A DNA stretch of 54,665 bases, from NCBI RefSeq assembly GCF_000156375.1, contig NZ_DS996351.1, positions 1-54,665 of the forward strand, in the 5' to 3' direction. The notes beneath the pieces are model-generated. The model saw only the letters and a program-made list of their open reading frames with translations, was not told where the DNA came from and searched no databases. Source of the stretch: Desulfovibrio piger ATCC 29098 (GTDB taxonomy: Bacteria; Desulfobacterota; Desulfovibrionia; Desulfovibrionales; Desulfovibrionaceae). Positions 46,508 to 54,665 of this stretch are shown piece by piece (within the stretch, counting starts at the first letter, position 1; each line of letters opens with the position of its first letter). The translations under genes and the position numbers were made by a program.

Positions 46508-47764
46508 TTACGCTTCCATCTCCACAGGCAGGCCGAGCATGGCGCGGCGCAGCATGTCCAGGGCGTGGCTGGCGGCGCGCTGGCGGGTCCAGGCCCGGCC
46601 CATGTAGCGGCCGTGGGGACGCATGACGCGCAGCCAGGTCTGCCGGCCGTTGCTGAGGGCGATGTAGACCAGGCCCACGGGCTTGGTGGCCGTGGCACCG
46701 CCGGGGCCCGCGATGCCGGAGATGCCGACGCCCCAGGTGCTGCCGTAGCGGGTGCAGGCCTGTTCGGCCATGCAGCGGGCCACTTCGGGGCTGACGGCGC
46801 CCACGCTGGCCAGCAGCTCTTCGGGGACGCCCAGCAGGCGGGTCTTGGCCTCATTGGCATAGGTCACGATGCCCTGATGGAAGACCGACGAGGCACCGGC
46901 CACGTCGGTGATGCGCTTGGCCAGCAGGCCGCCCGTGCAGGATTCGGCCGTGGTCAGGGTCTCGCCGCGTTGCAGCAGCAGGGGCACGACGACGCTTTCC
47001 AGATTCTCCACGTCCACACCGTAGACGTGATCGCCCAGACGACGGCGGACGGCATCGCGCACGGGGACCACCAGCCGTGCGGCTTCTTCGGCAGTAGCGG
47101 CCTTGGCCGTGATGCGCACGAACATCTCGCCGTCGGTGGCGTAGGTGGCCACCGTGGGGTTGGCGGCATCGGTCATGTCGCGCAGCCGCAGTTCGGCATC
47201 GCCTTCGCCCAGGGCAAAGGTGCGCACCATGCTGGAATGGATGCAGGCCCCGGTCTTTCGGGCAAGCCAGGGCACGACCCCGTCATGCAGCATGGGCAGG
47301 AGTTCGGACGGCGGGCCGGGCAGCAGGATGACCAGCTTGCCGCCTTCCGCAGGCGCGGCGCAGCCCGGGGCCGTGCCCACACTGTTGGCAAAGGCGTGGC
47401 TGCCGTGCGGCAACCAGGCCTGCTTGTACTGGTTCTCGCCCACGGGCCGGTCCCCGAAGTATTCCCGCAGCCTGCGCAGGCTGTCTTCATCTTCTTCCAG
47501 CGGCAGGCCCAGGACGCGGGCCACGGTCTCCTTGGTCAGATCGTCGTTGGTGGGACCAAGGCCGCCGGTAGTGATGATCAGGTCGCTGCGTTGCAGGGCG
47601 GCACGCAGGCATTCTTCCAGGCGGGCGGCGTTGTCGCCCACCACGCAGGCATGGTGCAGGTCGATGCCCAGGGTGGAAAGGGCGCGGGCCACATGGGCAG
47701 CGTCCGTATTGATGGTGTGGCCGAGCAAAAGCTCGGTGCCCACGGAAATGATCTCGGCGTTCAT
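46508..47764 (-). CDS. cinA: CinA-family protein (MoCF domain + nicotinamide-nucleotide amidase)
   Basis: 418 residues. The N-terminal MoCF-like domain has ISVGTELLLGHTINT and TTGGLGPTNDDLTKE; the C-terminal CinA domain has TAESCTGGLLAKRIT and GISGIAGPGG, the form that deamidates NMN in pyridine nucleotide salvage. AAGGAAC precedes ATG 47764; the longer frame to 48427 runs under the next gene and is not CinA-like. Probably co-transcribed with the amidotransferase 38 bases upstream. Confidence 0.94.
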   Translation of the reverse strand: MNAEIISVGTELLLGHTINTDAAHVARALSTLGIDLHHACVVGDNAARLEECLRAALQRSDLIITTGGLGPTNDDLTKETVARVLGLPLEEDEDSLRRLREYFGDRPVGENQYKQAWLPHGSHAFANSVGTAPGCAAPAEGGKLVILLPGPPSELLPMLHDGVVPWLARKTGACIHSSMVRTFALGEGDAELRLRDMTDAANPTVATYATDGEMFVRITAKAATAEEAARLVVPVRDAVRRRLGDHVYGVDVENLESVVVPLLLQRGETLTTAESCTGGLLAKRITDVAGASSVFHQGIVTYANEAKTRLLGVPEELLASVGAVSPEVARCMAEQACTRYGSTWGVGISGIAGPGGATATKPVGLVYIALSNGRQTWLRVMRPHGRYMGRAWTRQRAASHALDMLRRAMLGLPVEMEA

Positions 47765-47802
47765 GCGATGTTCCTTGTCTGTGGGGATACGTCGGGGGCG
47801 GC

Positions 47803-48501
47803 TCAGGCGGTGAAGACGCCGGCCAGCCAGCGGCGGAAGAAATCCTGTCCGGCGGCAGCGGCACGGCCGCCCAGGTCGCGGGCATCCTGACGGATGGCCG
47901 CCACGTCCAGACGGGCGGCAGCCAGTTCGCAGGCATGGCCCATGAGCCAGTGTTCCATGCGGGAAGCATCGGCCTCGGCATGGAATTGCAGGGCCAGCTG
48001 GCCGGGTTCTGCCTGGAAAGCCTGATGGGGCGTGATGTCCGTGGAGGCCAGCAGGGTGGCGGCGGGCGGCAGGTCGAAGGTATCGCCGTGCCAGTGCAGC
48101 ACGGGGGCCCCGCGCAGGGCCGCCAGGGGCGAGGCTTCGCCGGCGTCGGTCAGGTGCAGGCAGCCCCAGCCGATCTCCTTGGCCTTGCCCGGATATACCG
48201 CCGCGCCCAGGGCCTGTGCCATGAGCTGGGCCCCCAGGCAGATGCCCAGCAGGGGCCGCCCTTCGCCCAGGCGGCTGCGGACGAGTTCCAGTTCGCGGAC
48301 AAGGAAGGGATAGGCCGCTCCGTCGTGGACGCCCATGGGGCCGCCCAGTACGATGCACAGATCGGCATCGCGCCAGTCCCGTGCATCCGGGAGACCATCC
48401 GCCACATGGCAGGTCTGTATCGTCCATCCCGCTTCACGGAGGACGGGCGCCAATGTCCCAAGATCTTCAAAAGCCAGATGTTGCAGTACGCAGCAGCGCA
48501 T
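47803..48501 (-). CDS. class I glutamine amidotransferase-like protein
   Basis: 232 residues. Catalytic Cys in GICLGAQLMAQ, His/Glu in LQFHAEAD; LGGPMGVHDG and HWHGDTF are as in GMP-synthase-like amidotransferase proteins (GATase1). It could supply ammonia or cleave gamma-glutamyl compounds; the partner is unknown. AGGAGG precedes the ATG. It leads the cinA operon and is divergent from the GGDEF gene. Confidence 0.9.
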   Translation of the reverse strand: MRCCVLQHLAFEDLGTLAPVLREAGWTIQTCHVADGLPDARDWRDADLCIVLGGPMGVHDGAAYPFLVRELELVRSRLGEGRPLLGICLGAQLMAQALGAAVYPGKAKEIGWGCLHLTDAGEASPLAALRGAPVLHWHGDTFDLPPAATLLASTDITPHQAFQAEPGQLALQFHAEADASRMEHWLMGHACELAAARLDVAAIRQDARDLGGRAAAAGQDFFRRWLAGVFTA

Positions 48502-48644
48502 GGGGGACCTCCTGTGGGGAGCGCGTCCGGTGCCGTGGGAGGCACGGGCGTTCCCGCTGCTCCCTGTCATACACGGGGAATGGCGGGAGGGAAAGGCTTG
48601 CTCCCGCCATGCGCTTTTGATAAGAAATCATATATGATACCCGG

Positions 48645-50345
48645 ATGGACCCTATGAGTGATGTACCTTTGCCAGCTGCCTGGTATGAATCCCGTGTCAT
48701 GGATGCTGCGGATCCTCTTTGGCAGTGGGACGTCCACAACGACCGCATCGTCCTGAACCCGGAGTCCGCCGGCCTGCTGCACGGCAGGACGGAGAAGGCT
48801 TACCGGGGAAGATGCGGGGCCTTCTGTGACGGCCTTGCCGCTGACCGGCAGGAAAGCGTCCGGCAGCTTTTCAGCAGCCTGCGCCGCTCTTCTTCCGATA
48901 GCGCCATGGAGATCCTGCAGACCGTGGGCGAGGACATCATCTGCTGCCGTGCCATCGTGCTGGAGCGGTTTTCCTGCGGTACGCCCCGCCTGATGGTGGG
49001 GGCGCTGACCCGGCTGGACGGCAGGGGATGGCTGCATGAGACCGCCGGGGAAGGCCGCTGGATCTATGACTGTGCCCGGGAAGAGTACACGCTGGACAGG
49101 AACTGTGCCCGGCTGCTCCGCCTTCCCGACAGCGGCGTCCTGCGTCTGCCCCGCCAGGCCATCCGGGACATGCTGGGGCCCGATGCGGCACGCTTTTTTT
49201 CCAGCCGTTTTTCCCGGCTCATGAACGCCCGTGACCATGACGGCAGCTTCGTGGAGCGCGTGCTGCTGCATCTGCCGGACGGCAGCCGCAAGAATTTCCT
49301 GGTCTCCGGCACCCTCGTGGGCCATGACGGTTCCGGGCAGCCCCTCTTCGTGACGGGGAACCTCGTGCAGCGGGGCGGGGAAGAACCGCTGGAGGCCCTT
49401 TCCAGCAAAAGCTGCGAAATCTCCCTCATGGCCCTGTTCGGCAGCGGGGACGGCCTGTGGGACTGGAACATGGAGACCAACGCCATCTATTACAGTCCCC
49501 GGTACATCGCCATGCTGGGCTATGACCAGCGCAGGTTCGGCAATACCTTCGAAAGCTGGCGGGACAAGCTGCATCCCGATGAACGCCCGGCGGTCCTGAA
49601 GCGGCAGATGGACGTCATCATGTCGCCCCGTTACGGAGACAGTTACGAGCAGTCCTTTCGCATGCTCAAGGCGGACGGCACCTATTGCTGGATCCTGAGC
49701 CGAGCCCGTGTCCTGCGGCGTAACGCCCATGGCCGCGCCACGCGTCTCATCGGGCTGCACACGGACATCACCACCACCCAGGGGGAACGTGACCGCCTGG
49801 CCGAGATGATTGAGTATGATCCCCTGACGGACGTCCACAGCCTGGTCTATTTCCATAACGAGCTGGACCGGCTGGACATGCAGCCGGGCAAGGTGGTCAG
49901 CATCATCAGCTGCGACGTCAACGGGCTGAAGCTGATCAACGACTATCTGGGACATGACACCGGCAACAGCATGTTGCAGACGGCCGCCCGTCTGTTGCGG
50001 AGCTCGCTGCGCTCCACGGACTGCGTGGCCCGGCTGGGCGGTGACGAGTTCGCCGTGCTGCTGCCCCGGTGCAACCTGCGCGATGCCGCACGGGTCCTGG
50101 AAAAGATCAGGGAAGTTTTCCGGCATTACAACGAACATTCCGGCAATGTGCCGGTCATCATGTCCTTTGGCCTTTCCGGATCGGAAGAGGCGGCCTCCCT
50201 GCGGGAGGTCCTTGCCCTGGCCGACCGCCGGATGCTCCACGAAAAGCACGGCAGCCGGCTGGTTTCCGGCCATGCCATCAAGGCCTGGATAGAAAAACGC
50301 AAGGATTGCGTGGTATCCCTGGAGGAGAGCCGATATGATGGGTGA
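48645..50345 (+). CDS. diguanylate cyclase with PAS domains
   Basis: 566 residues, no membrane segments. An N-terminal PAS-like part (WQWDVHNDRIVLNPESAGLL), a middle part similar in layout, a clear PAS_3 domain (GLWDWNMETNAIYYSPRYIAMLG to LIGLHTDITTTQ, about 265-385) and a GGDEF domain at about 390-545. The active site is intact (RLGGDEFAVLL), and RSTD five residues upstream is the inhibitory I-site. It should make c-di-GMP in response to an intracellular signal. ATG 48654 in the same frame is an alternative start. It overlaps the pseudouridine synthase by 11 bases. Confidence 0.92.
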   Translation: MDPMSDVPLPAAWYESRVMDAADPLWQWDVHNDRIVLNPESAGLLHGRTEKAYRGRCGAFCDGLAADRQESVRQLFSSLRRSSSDSAMEILQTVGEDIICCRAIVLERFSCGTPRLMVGALTRLDGRGWLHETAGEGRWIYDCAREEYTLDRNCARLLRLPDSGVLRLPRQAIRDMLGPDAARFFSSRFSRLMNARDHDGSFVERVLLHLPDGSRKNFLVSGTLVGHDGSGQPLFVTGNLVQRGGEEPLEALSSKSCEISLMALFGSGDGLWDWNMETNAIYYSPRYIAMLGYDQRRFGNTFESWRDKLHPDERPAVLKRQMDVIMSPRYGDSYEQSFRMLKADGTYCWILSRARVLRRNAHGRATRLIGLHTDITTTQGERDRLAEMIEYDPLTDVHSLVYFHNELDRLDMQPGKVVSIISCDVNGLKLINDYLGHDTGNSMLQTAARLLRSSLRSTDCVARLGGDEFAVLLPRCNLRDAARVLEKIREVFRHYNEHSGNVPVIMSFGLSGSEEAASLREVLALADRRMLHEKHGSRLVSGHAIKAWIEKRKDCVVSLEESRYDG

Positions 50346-51342
50346 AGCGCCCGACCCCAATACAGTCATCGTGGATCCCCGCGAAGGCGGGCAGAAGCTG
50401 TTGCAGTTCCTGCAACGGCGTCTGGACCTGCCGCCGTCACTGCTGCATCGCTGGATCCGCACGGGTCAGGTCCGCATCAATGGTGGCCGGGCAAAACCGT
50501 TCGGCCTGGTGGCCGCGGGCGACAGCGTGCGCCTGCCCCCCTTTGCCCTGGGCATGAGCCGCAGGAGCAAGGCCACGGGGGGCCAGGCCTCCCCGGAACA
50601 GGGGCATGAGCCGCGTCCGCGGGCGCAGGCCCTGCCTCCGGCCCCCCGCCCCCTGCAGAAGGACGGGGACCTCTGGGTCTTCTGCAAACCGGCCGGTCTG
50701 CCCACGCATCCCGGCACCGGCCATGAGGACAGCCTGTCCAGCCGTCTGGCGGCCGGAGCGGGGGATGCCCCGTTCAAGCCCACGCCCGTCCATCGGCTGG
50801 ACAAGGATACCTCGGGCATCCTGCTGGTGGCCGCCAGCTTTGCCGTCCTGCGCGAGATGACCACGGCCCTGCGTGAGCGGCGGATGAAAAAAGAATACCT
50901 GGCCTGGGTGGAAGGGCTCTGGCCCCATAGCGGGGTGCGCCTGTTCCGGCACTGGCTGCGCAAGGAGGCCGGGACCGGGAATGGACGGGAGCAGATGCAT
51001 GTCCGGCAGACCGGCGCGCCGGACAAGGGCGAGACGGAAGCCCTGCTGCTGGTGCGGCCCGTGCGTGTGGAGGATCGGCGCAGCCTGCTGCTGGTGCGGC
51101 TGCTGACCGGCCGGACCCATCAGATCAGGGCGCAGCTTTCGTCCCTGGGGCATCCCATCGAGGGCGACGTCAAATACGGGGCCCGTGGGCGTGCCTCCGG
51201 GACCCCCATGTACCTGCATGCCATGCGGGTCATCCTGCCGGACGGACGGCGCTTCGCCTGTCTGCCCGACTGGCCCGCCGACAGGCTGCCGCGGGCCGTG
51301 CCGGACGAGATCGACGAGGCGACGGCCCGGCAGGGGAACTGA
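50335..51342 (+). CDS. RluC/RluD-type pseudouridine synthase
   Basis: 335 residues: S4 RNA-binding domain (about 18-75, LQFLQRRLDLPPSLLHRWIRTGQVRINGG-like), a Pro/Ala-rich linker, then the RluA catalytic domain with HRLDKDTSGILLVA (catalytic Asp), LTGRTHQIRAQLSSLGHPI, and GDVKYGA. It modifies uridines in 23S rRNA (site not assignable). The ATG lies inside the end of the GGDEF gene, so they are translationally coupled. Ends at a terminator. Confidence 0.93.
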   Translation: MMGEAPDPNTVIVDPREGGQKLLQFLQRRLDLPPSLLHRWIRTGQVRINGGRAKPFGLVAAGDSVRLPPFALGMSRRSKATGGQASPEQGHEPRPRAQALPPAPRPLQKDGDLWVFCKPAGLPTHPGTGHEDSLSSRLAAGAGDAPFKPTPVHRLDKDTSGILLVAASFAVLREMTTALRERRMKKEYLAWVEGLWPHSGVRLFRHWLRKEAGTGNGREQMHVRQTGAPDKGETEALLLVRPVRVEDRRSLLLVRLLTGRTHQIRAQLSSLGHPIEGDVKYGARGRASGTPMYLHAMRVILPDGRRFACLPDWPADRLPRAVPDEIDEATARQGN

Positions 51343-51362
51343 ATCCTGATATGTCCATGACG

Positions 51363-51391
51363 AAAGGGGACGGCAGATGCCGTCCCCTTTT
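51363..51391 (+). terminator. terminator after the pseudouridine synthase gene
   Basis: AAAGGGGACGGC (51363-51374), AGAT loop, GCCGTCCCCTTT (51379-51390), followed by T. It may also work for the minus-strand thioesterase. Confidence 0.88.
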
Positions 51392-51476
51392 GCGTTTCAG
51401 TGTGGTGCGTTACCGGAAGGCAGCTCCCTTGCGGGCAGGGACCGCACGGACAAAAGGGATCTTCTTCCGGGGCGCG

Positions 51477-51872
51477 CTAGTGGGGCAGGGGCACGTTGGT
51501 CTGGAAGCCGGTGGACAGGCACTTGGCAACATGGGCGCCGCTGCCGTCGTAGACATCGACTTCGTAGGTGAGCACGTGGGCGCCGTTGCGCACCAGGCGG
51601 GCCTCGGCCTTGAGGGGGCTGACCATACCGGGGCGCAGATACTCGATGGTGGTGGACAGGCTGACCACGCCGTGGTCGTTGCCGGCATTGGCCGCACAGC
51701 CGAAGGCCACGTCGGCCAGGGAGAAGATGGCACCGCCGTGGGCCACGCCCATGCCGTTCTTGTGGTTCTCGGTGATGGGCATGGTCACGCGGGCGTACTC
51801 GCGGCTGACTTCTTCGATGCACATATCAAGATGACGCACGAGCTTGTCGTGCTTGCGGACATAACATTCCAT
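51477..51872 (-). CDS. PaaI-type hotdog thioesterase
   Basis: 131 residues, single hotdog fold. NGMGVAHGGAIFSLADVAFG contains the HGG/Asp motif of PaaI-like acyl-CoA thioesterases; STTIEYLRPGMVSPL is the next typical strand. The substrate is probably an aryl- or acyl-CoA. The first gene after the Tim44-gene terminator on this strand, therefore a separate transcription unit. Confidence 0.92.
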   Translation of the reverse strand: MECYVRKHDKLVRHLDMCIEEVSREYARVTMPITENHKNGMGVAHGGAIFSLADVAFGCAANAGNDHGVVSLSTTIEYLRPGMVSPLKAEARLVRNGAHVLTYEVDVYDGSGAHVAKCLSTGFQTNVPLPH

Positions 51873-51901
51873 GTGGACTCCTTGTCCCGCCGGGCGGGGA
51901 T

Positions 51902-51927
51902 AAAAAAGGCCGGAAGAACTTCCGGCC
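51902..51927 (-). terminator. terminator of the Tim44-domain gene
   Basis: GGCCGGAA (51908-51915) pairs with TTCCGGCC (51920-51927); on the minus strand T6 follows (complement of 51902-51907). Confidence 0.88.
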
Positions 51928-51960
51928 CTTGTGACTAGTAATAGTTCTTCTTTGCGTATA

Positions 51961-52863
51961 CTACGCTACTTGTTGGATGCCGTCCAGCTTCCAGGTGCCG
52001 CCGTCGAGCTCGCGGACGAAATGCCAGATCTCGCGCACATTGGAAGGCGTGGGCTGATCGGGGCGCTCGCGCATGAGGACGTCGAAGTAGACCTGGGCGC
52101 GTTGTTCCTTGTCTTCGTTGACCACGCTCAGAAGCTGGGCGTTGACCAGCAGGATCTCGGTCTTGCTGGGCTCGGTCTCTTCGGCCAGCTGCTGGCGCAC
52201 GGCATCCATGACGGCCGGGCTGGCGAACTGGGCGATATCGTTGAGGTCACGGTTGTCCCAGGCGGCCTGGAGGCGATTGTAAGCCATCTTGGCGCCGCGC
52301 AGGAATTCTTCGGCATCGAAGTCGGCGGGCATGGGGATGACCACTTCGGGCTGGCTGTTGTAGGTGTTGTCCTGGCTGCTCAGGGTGTCCCAGCCGGCGG
52401 CAGCGGTATCATTGCGCTGCAAGGGGGGCTCCATGCCGCCCATGGGAGCATTGCCGGCACCGGCGGGAGCGGGCTGGGCCTTGCTGCGGGAGCGGGCGAA
52501 GAGCTTCAGGCCCACGAAGAGCAGGATGCCGAGCAGCAGGATATCCATGATGCCGCCACCGGAGAAGCCGCCGCCGAAGAGCAGGGAGCCGATGAGCGAA
52601 CCGGCCAGAAGGCCGCCGAGCAGACCGCCCATACCGCCGAGGAAACCCTTGCGCTGGGGCTGCTGGGCCTGGGCCGCCTGCTGGCGCTGCTGCGTGGACT
52701 GGCGCTGCATGGCGCTGGGGGCCTGGGCGGGCTGGGACATGGAAGGACGGCTGCCGAAGGAACGCCCGCCGCCCAGACGGGCGGCATCGGCCGTGTCGGG
52801 CAAGGCATACATACAGGCGCCTCCCAGCATGATGAGCATGGTCAGGATAGCTTTGATCTTCAT
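51961..52863 (-). CDS. Tim44-domain protein, exported and membrane-bound
   Basis: 300 residues. A signal peptide or first membrane segment (MKIKAILTMLIMLGGACMYAL), a Gln/Ala/Ser-rich linker, Gly-rich hydrophobic segments (GGLLGGLLAGSLIGSLLFGGG and IMDILLLGILLFVGLKLFA), then a Tim44-like domain at about 170-300 (EFLRGAKMAYNRLQAAWDNRDLND, QVYFDVLMRE, EIWHFVRE). Such proteins are common in Proteobacteria; their role is not settled. The start was taken at 52863 because the signal peptide begins there; the frame goes on to 52938. Confidence 0.9.
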   Translation of the reverse strand: MKIKAILTMLIMLGGACMYALPDTADAARLGGGRSFGSRPSMSQPAQAPSAMQRQSTQQRQQAAQAQQPQRKGFLGGMGGLLGGLLAGSLIGSLLFGGGFSGGGIMDILLLGILLFVGLKLFARSRSKAQPAPAGAGNAPMGGMEPPLQRNDTAAAGWDTLSSQDNTYNSQPEVVIPMPADFDAEEFLRGAKMAYNRLQAAWDNRDLNDIAQFASPAVMDAVRQQLAEETEPSKTEILLVNAQLLSVVNEDKEQRAQVYFDVLMRERPDQPTPSNVREIWHFVRELDGGTWKLDGIQQVA

Positions 52864-53033
52864 TGATATCTCCGTAAGGGTGAAAGATGCGTTCAGGCTT
52901 CTTTTCTCAATACCATGTACTATAGCTGGCTTGGGCAAAAAGGCAAGGCCCGCAAGGCTCTCCCGAGGGGACGACCAAAACTGCCCGATGATAATCGTGG
53001 GAAATACCTGCTAAAAAAAGTGTGTTTTCCGGC

Positions 53034-54020
53034 TTATTTGTTCTTGTCGGGCTGGTCCGCCGCATCCACGTACAGCCAGAGGACGCTCCCCAGGATCAGG
53101 GGGGTGGGCTGGCCGTCGGGTCCCTTGAGGGGCTGGCCGGGCACTTCCACCACGCAGCACCACCAGCCGGGCGCCCCGGGGATGAAGGTGAACTGGCCGT
53201 TGGCGTCGGTACGGGCTTCCAGATCGTGCTGCCAGGGCAGAGGACCGGTCTTTTTTTCCGTACGGATGCGGTCCATGTACACACGGGCGTTGACCAGGGG
53301 ACCGTCAGGCCCCAGGGCCTTGCCCGTGAAGCTGCTCCCCGCTGTCAGGCCGAAGGGCCGGGTCAGGGGCAGGATCTCCAGGCGCAGACCGGCAGGGCGT
53401 TCCCAGCCCTCTTCCACGCCGCAGACCGGCAGGATGCTTTTGACGTACTGCTGTTCGAAACATTGCCGTTCCGCATTGAGGCGCGGGCGGGTCTCGGTGA
53501 TGAACTGGTAAAGGCCGGGCTGGTCGATGGCCACATTGGCGCCCCAGGCCTTGGTATCCAGGTACAGGCTCTCTTCCATGTCGCCCAGCAGGTCACGCCG
53601 TTCGGGTTGGGGCGTCCCGTTGACGAAGCGCGTCCCGGCATCGTGCCGCAGCACGGCGAAGAGCTGCGGCATGTCCATGGGCTGGGCGGCATGCTCTCTG
53701 GGGCGCATCAGGCTGATGAGCATGTCCACCTCCGCATTGAGCGGCGGCGGGGCGGGCTGGGCGGCTGCCTGGGTCTTGTCCTCCTCAGCGGGGGTAGCTT
53801 CGGCAGGGGCATCCTTGCCTTTGTCGGCGTTGTTCCGGGCCTCTTTGGCGGCAGGAGCTTTGGTCGTTTGCGCTTCCGCGTCTTTTTTCTCGACAGGAGC
53901 GTCGATGACGGTACGGCTGGGGATGAGCAGGGTGACTTCGGCGCGGGCCGGGGCAGGAACAGTCAGGGAGACGGCCAGGGACAGCATACAGCCCAGCAGG
54001 GCGGCACGTGGCAGTGACAT
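53034..54020 (-). CDS. exported DUF4198-like protein
   Basis: 328 residues. Signal peptide (cleavage near ARA), then VTLLIPSRTVIDAP, an Ala/Glu/Lys-rich linker (about 45-90), and a DUF4198-type beta domain (RPFGLTAGSSFTGKALGPDG, NARVYMDRIR, TDANGQFTFIPGAPGWWCCVV). Some DUF4198 proteins are periplasmic partners of nickel/cobalt transporters (NikK-like), but no transporter gene is visible here, and the His usually found near the mature N-terminus is absent, so the role is open. Confidence 0.75.
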   Translation of the reverse strand: MSLPRAALLGCMLSLAVSLTVPAPARAEVTLLIPSRTVIDAPVEKKDAEAQTTKAPAAKEARNNADKGKDAPAEATPAEEDKTQAAAQPAPPPLNAEVDMLISLMRPREHAAQPMDMPQLFAVLRHDAGTRFVNGTPQPERRDLLGDMEESLYLDTKAWGANVAIDQPGLYQFITETRPRLNAERQCFEQQYVKSILPVCGVEEGWERPAGLRLEILPLTRPFGLTAGSSFTGKALGPDGPLVNARVYMDRIRTEKKTGPLPWQHDLEARTDANGQFTFIPGAPGWWCCVVEVPGQPLKGPDGQPTPLILGSVLWLYVDAADQPDKNK

Positions 54021-54103
54021 GCTTCGATCCTTATTTTATGGGTAATATAGGGCAGATGTAGCAATTTTCCCCATTTTTGTCATGCGCCATTTCCGGGGGC
54101 GGT

Positions 54104-54665
54104 TCAGGGCCGGGGCGTACGTGCCAGGGCCAGGACATCCACACGCGCGGCCCCGGCGCGGAGCAGTTCCGCTCCGGCGGCCCGCAGGGTGCTGCCCGTG
54201 GTGATGATGTCGTCCACCAGCCACAGGTGCAGACCGCGGACGTCGGCGGCCCGGAAGCTCCCGGCGGCGTTGCGTCGTCTTTGGGCCGCAGAGAGCCCTG
54301 TCTGGTGGGGGATGTCCGTCGGGCGCCACAGCAGGTCGGGGCGGACGGGAAGGGAGAGCGACAGCCCCAGCGCCACGGCCAGCTCGTGCGCCTGGTTGTA
54401 GCCGCGTCGGCGCAGGTGGTCCCTGTGCTGGGGGATGCCCAGGATAGCGTCGGGCAGGGGCAGGCAGGAGGCGGCATCCAGCAGCATCCCGGCCATCAGG
54501 AAGGCCAGGGCCGGTTTGCCGCCGTGTTTGAAGCGCAGGATGAGCTGGCGCAGGGCCCCGCGGTACTGGCCGTGCAGCGCCAGCCCCTGCCAGGGCGGCG
54601 GGGACGCCAGACACTCCCCGCACAGCAGCGGCTGCCCGGCGGCAGGCCAGGGCAGGGGCAGCCCG
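54104..54665 (-). CDS. comF: ComF-family phosphoribosyltransferase (5' end cut by window)
   Basis: Only the C-terminal 186 residues lie in the window; the frame is open to the right edge. LCGECL is the end of the Cys-rich start, ALRQLILRFKHGGK and HLRRRGYNQAHELA are typical of ComF, and LWLVDDIITTGSTL is the PRPP-binding loop. Family members relate to DNA uptake or to purine/PRPP chemistry. The gap to the DUF4198 gene is 83 bases on the same strand. Confidence 0.93.
   Translation of the reverse strand, partial: GLPLPWPAAGQPLLCGECLASPPPWQGLALHGQYRGALRQLILRFKHGGKPALAFLMAGMLLDAASCLPLPDAILGIPQHRDHLRRRGYNQAHELAVALGLSLSLPVRPDLLWRPTDIPHQTGLSAAQRRRNAAGSFRAADVRGLHLWLVDDIITTGSTLRAAGAELLRAGAARVDVLALARTPRP

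Overview
The window looks like chromosomal DNA from a Desulfovibrionaceae sulfate reducer, probably a gut-type Desulfovibrio. Evidence is the high GC with strong codon bias, a Desulfovibrio-style outer-membrane porin, a complete LIV branched-chain amino-acid transporter, a TauE/SafE sulfite/sulfonate exporter operon with many two-component genes, and a type I-E CRISPR array. This assignment is inferred from gene content; no rRNA or tRNA gene is visible.

Left part (1-12112): a gene-free stretch is followed by an ADP-ribosylglycohydrolase fused to a FlK-like hotdog thioesterase. Next is a cell-envelope glycan block: a GT-C-like membrane protein, a family 2 glycosyltransferase, an AT-rich foreign-looking membrane protein split by a -1 frameshift, and a small exported protein. 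Then come ilvA and a bifunctional (p)ppGpp synthetase/hydrolase, separated by clear terminators.

12113-28121: a tandem carboxymuconolactone-decarboxylase protein, an AraC regulator and a cupin form a small regulatory/redox cluster. A porin and a small Cys-rich protein form a minus-strand operon preceded by two tandem Fur-like palindromes. An EamA transporter, a second GT-C-like/GT2 pair and a GtrA protein follow. A SbcCD-like pair (YhaN-type ATPase with membrane segments in its coiled coil, YhaO-type nuclease) and a lone glycosyltransferase end this part.

28213-29888: a 28-repeat type I-E CRISPR array (29-nt repeats, 32-nt spacers, read from the minus strand) with no cas genes in the window, one exactly duplicated spacer and one repeat with a changed PAM-derived base. 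It lies directly downstream of, and co-directional with, the livKHMGF operon (30060-34912).

35080-54665: der GTPase; a seven-gene minus-strand operon (TauE exporter, small membrane protein, sensor kinase, stand-alone receiver, HisKA-only pseudo-kinase, receiver, receiver-kinase hybrid) with no DNA-binding output; a Na+/alanine symporter; a periplasmic alpha/beta hydrolase; cinA with a glutamine amidotransferase; a PAS-GGDEF diguanylate cyclase overlapping an RluD-type pseudouridine synthase; a PaaI-type thioesterase; a Tim44-domain protein; a DUF4198 exported protein; and comF cut by the right edge.

The least conventional items are the glycohydrolase-thioesterase fusion with an internal start, the A AAA AAG frameshift site in the foreign membrane protein, the output-less phosphorelay attached to TauE, the tandem Fur-like boxes, and the cas-less CRISPR array.
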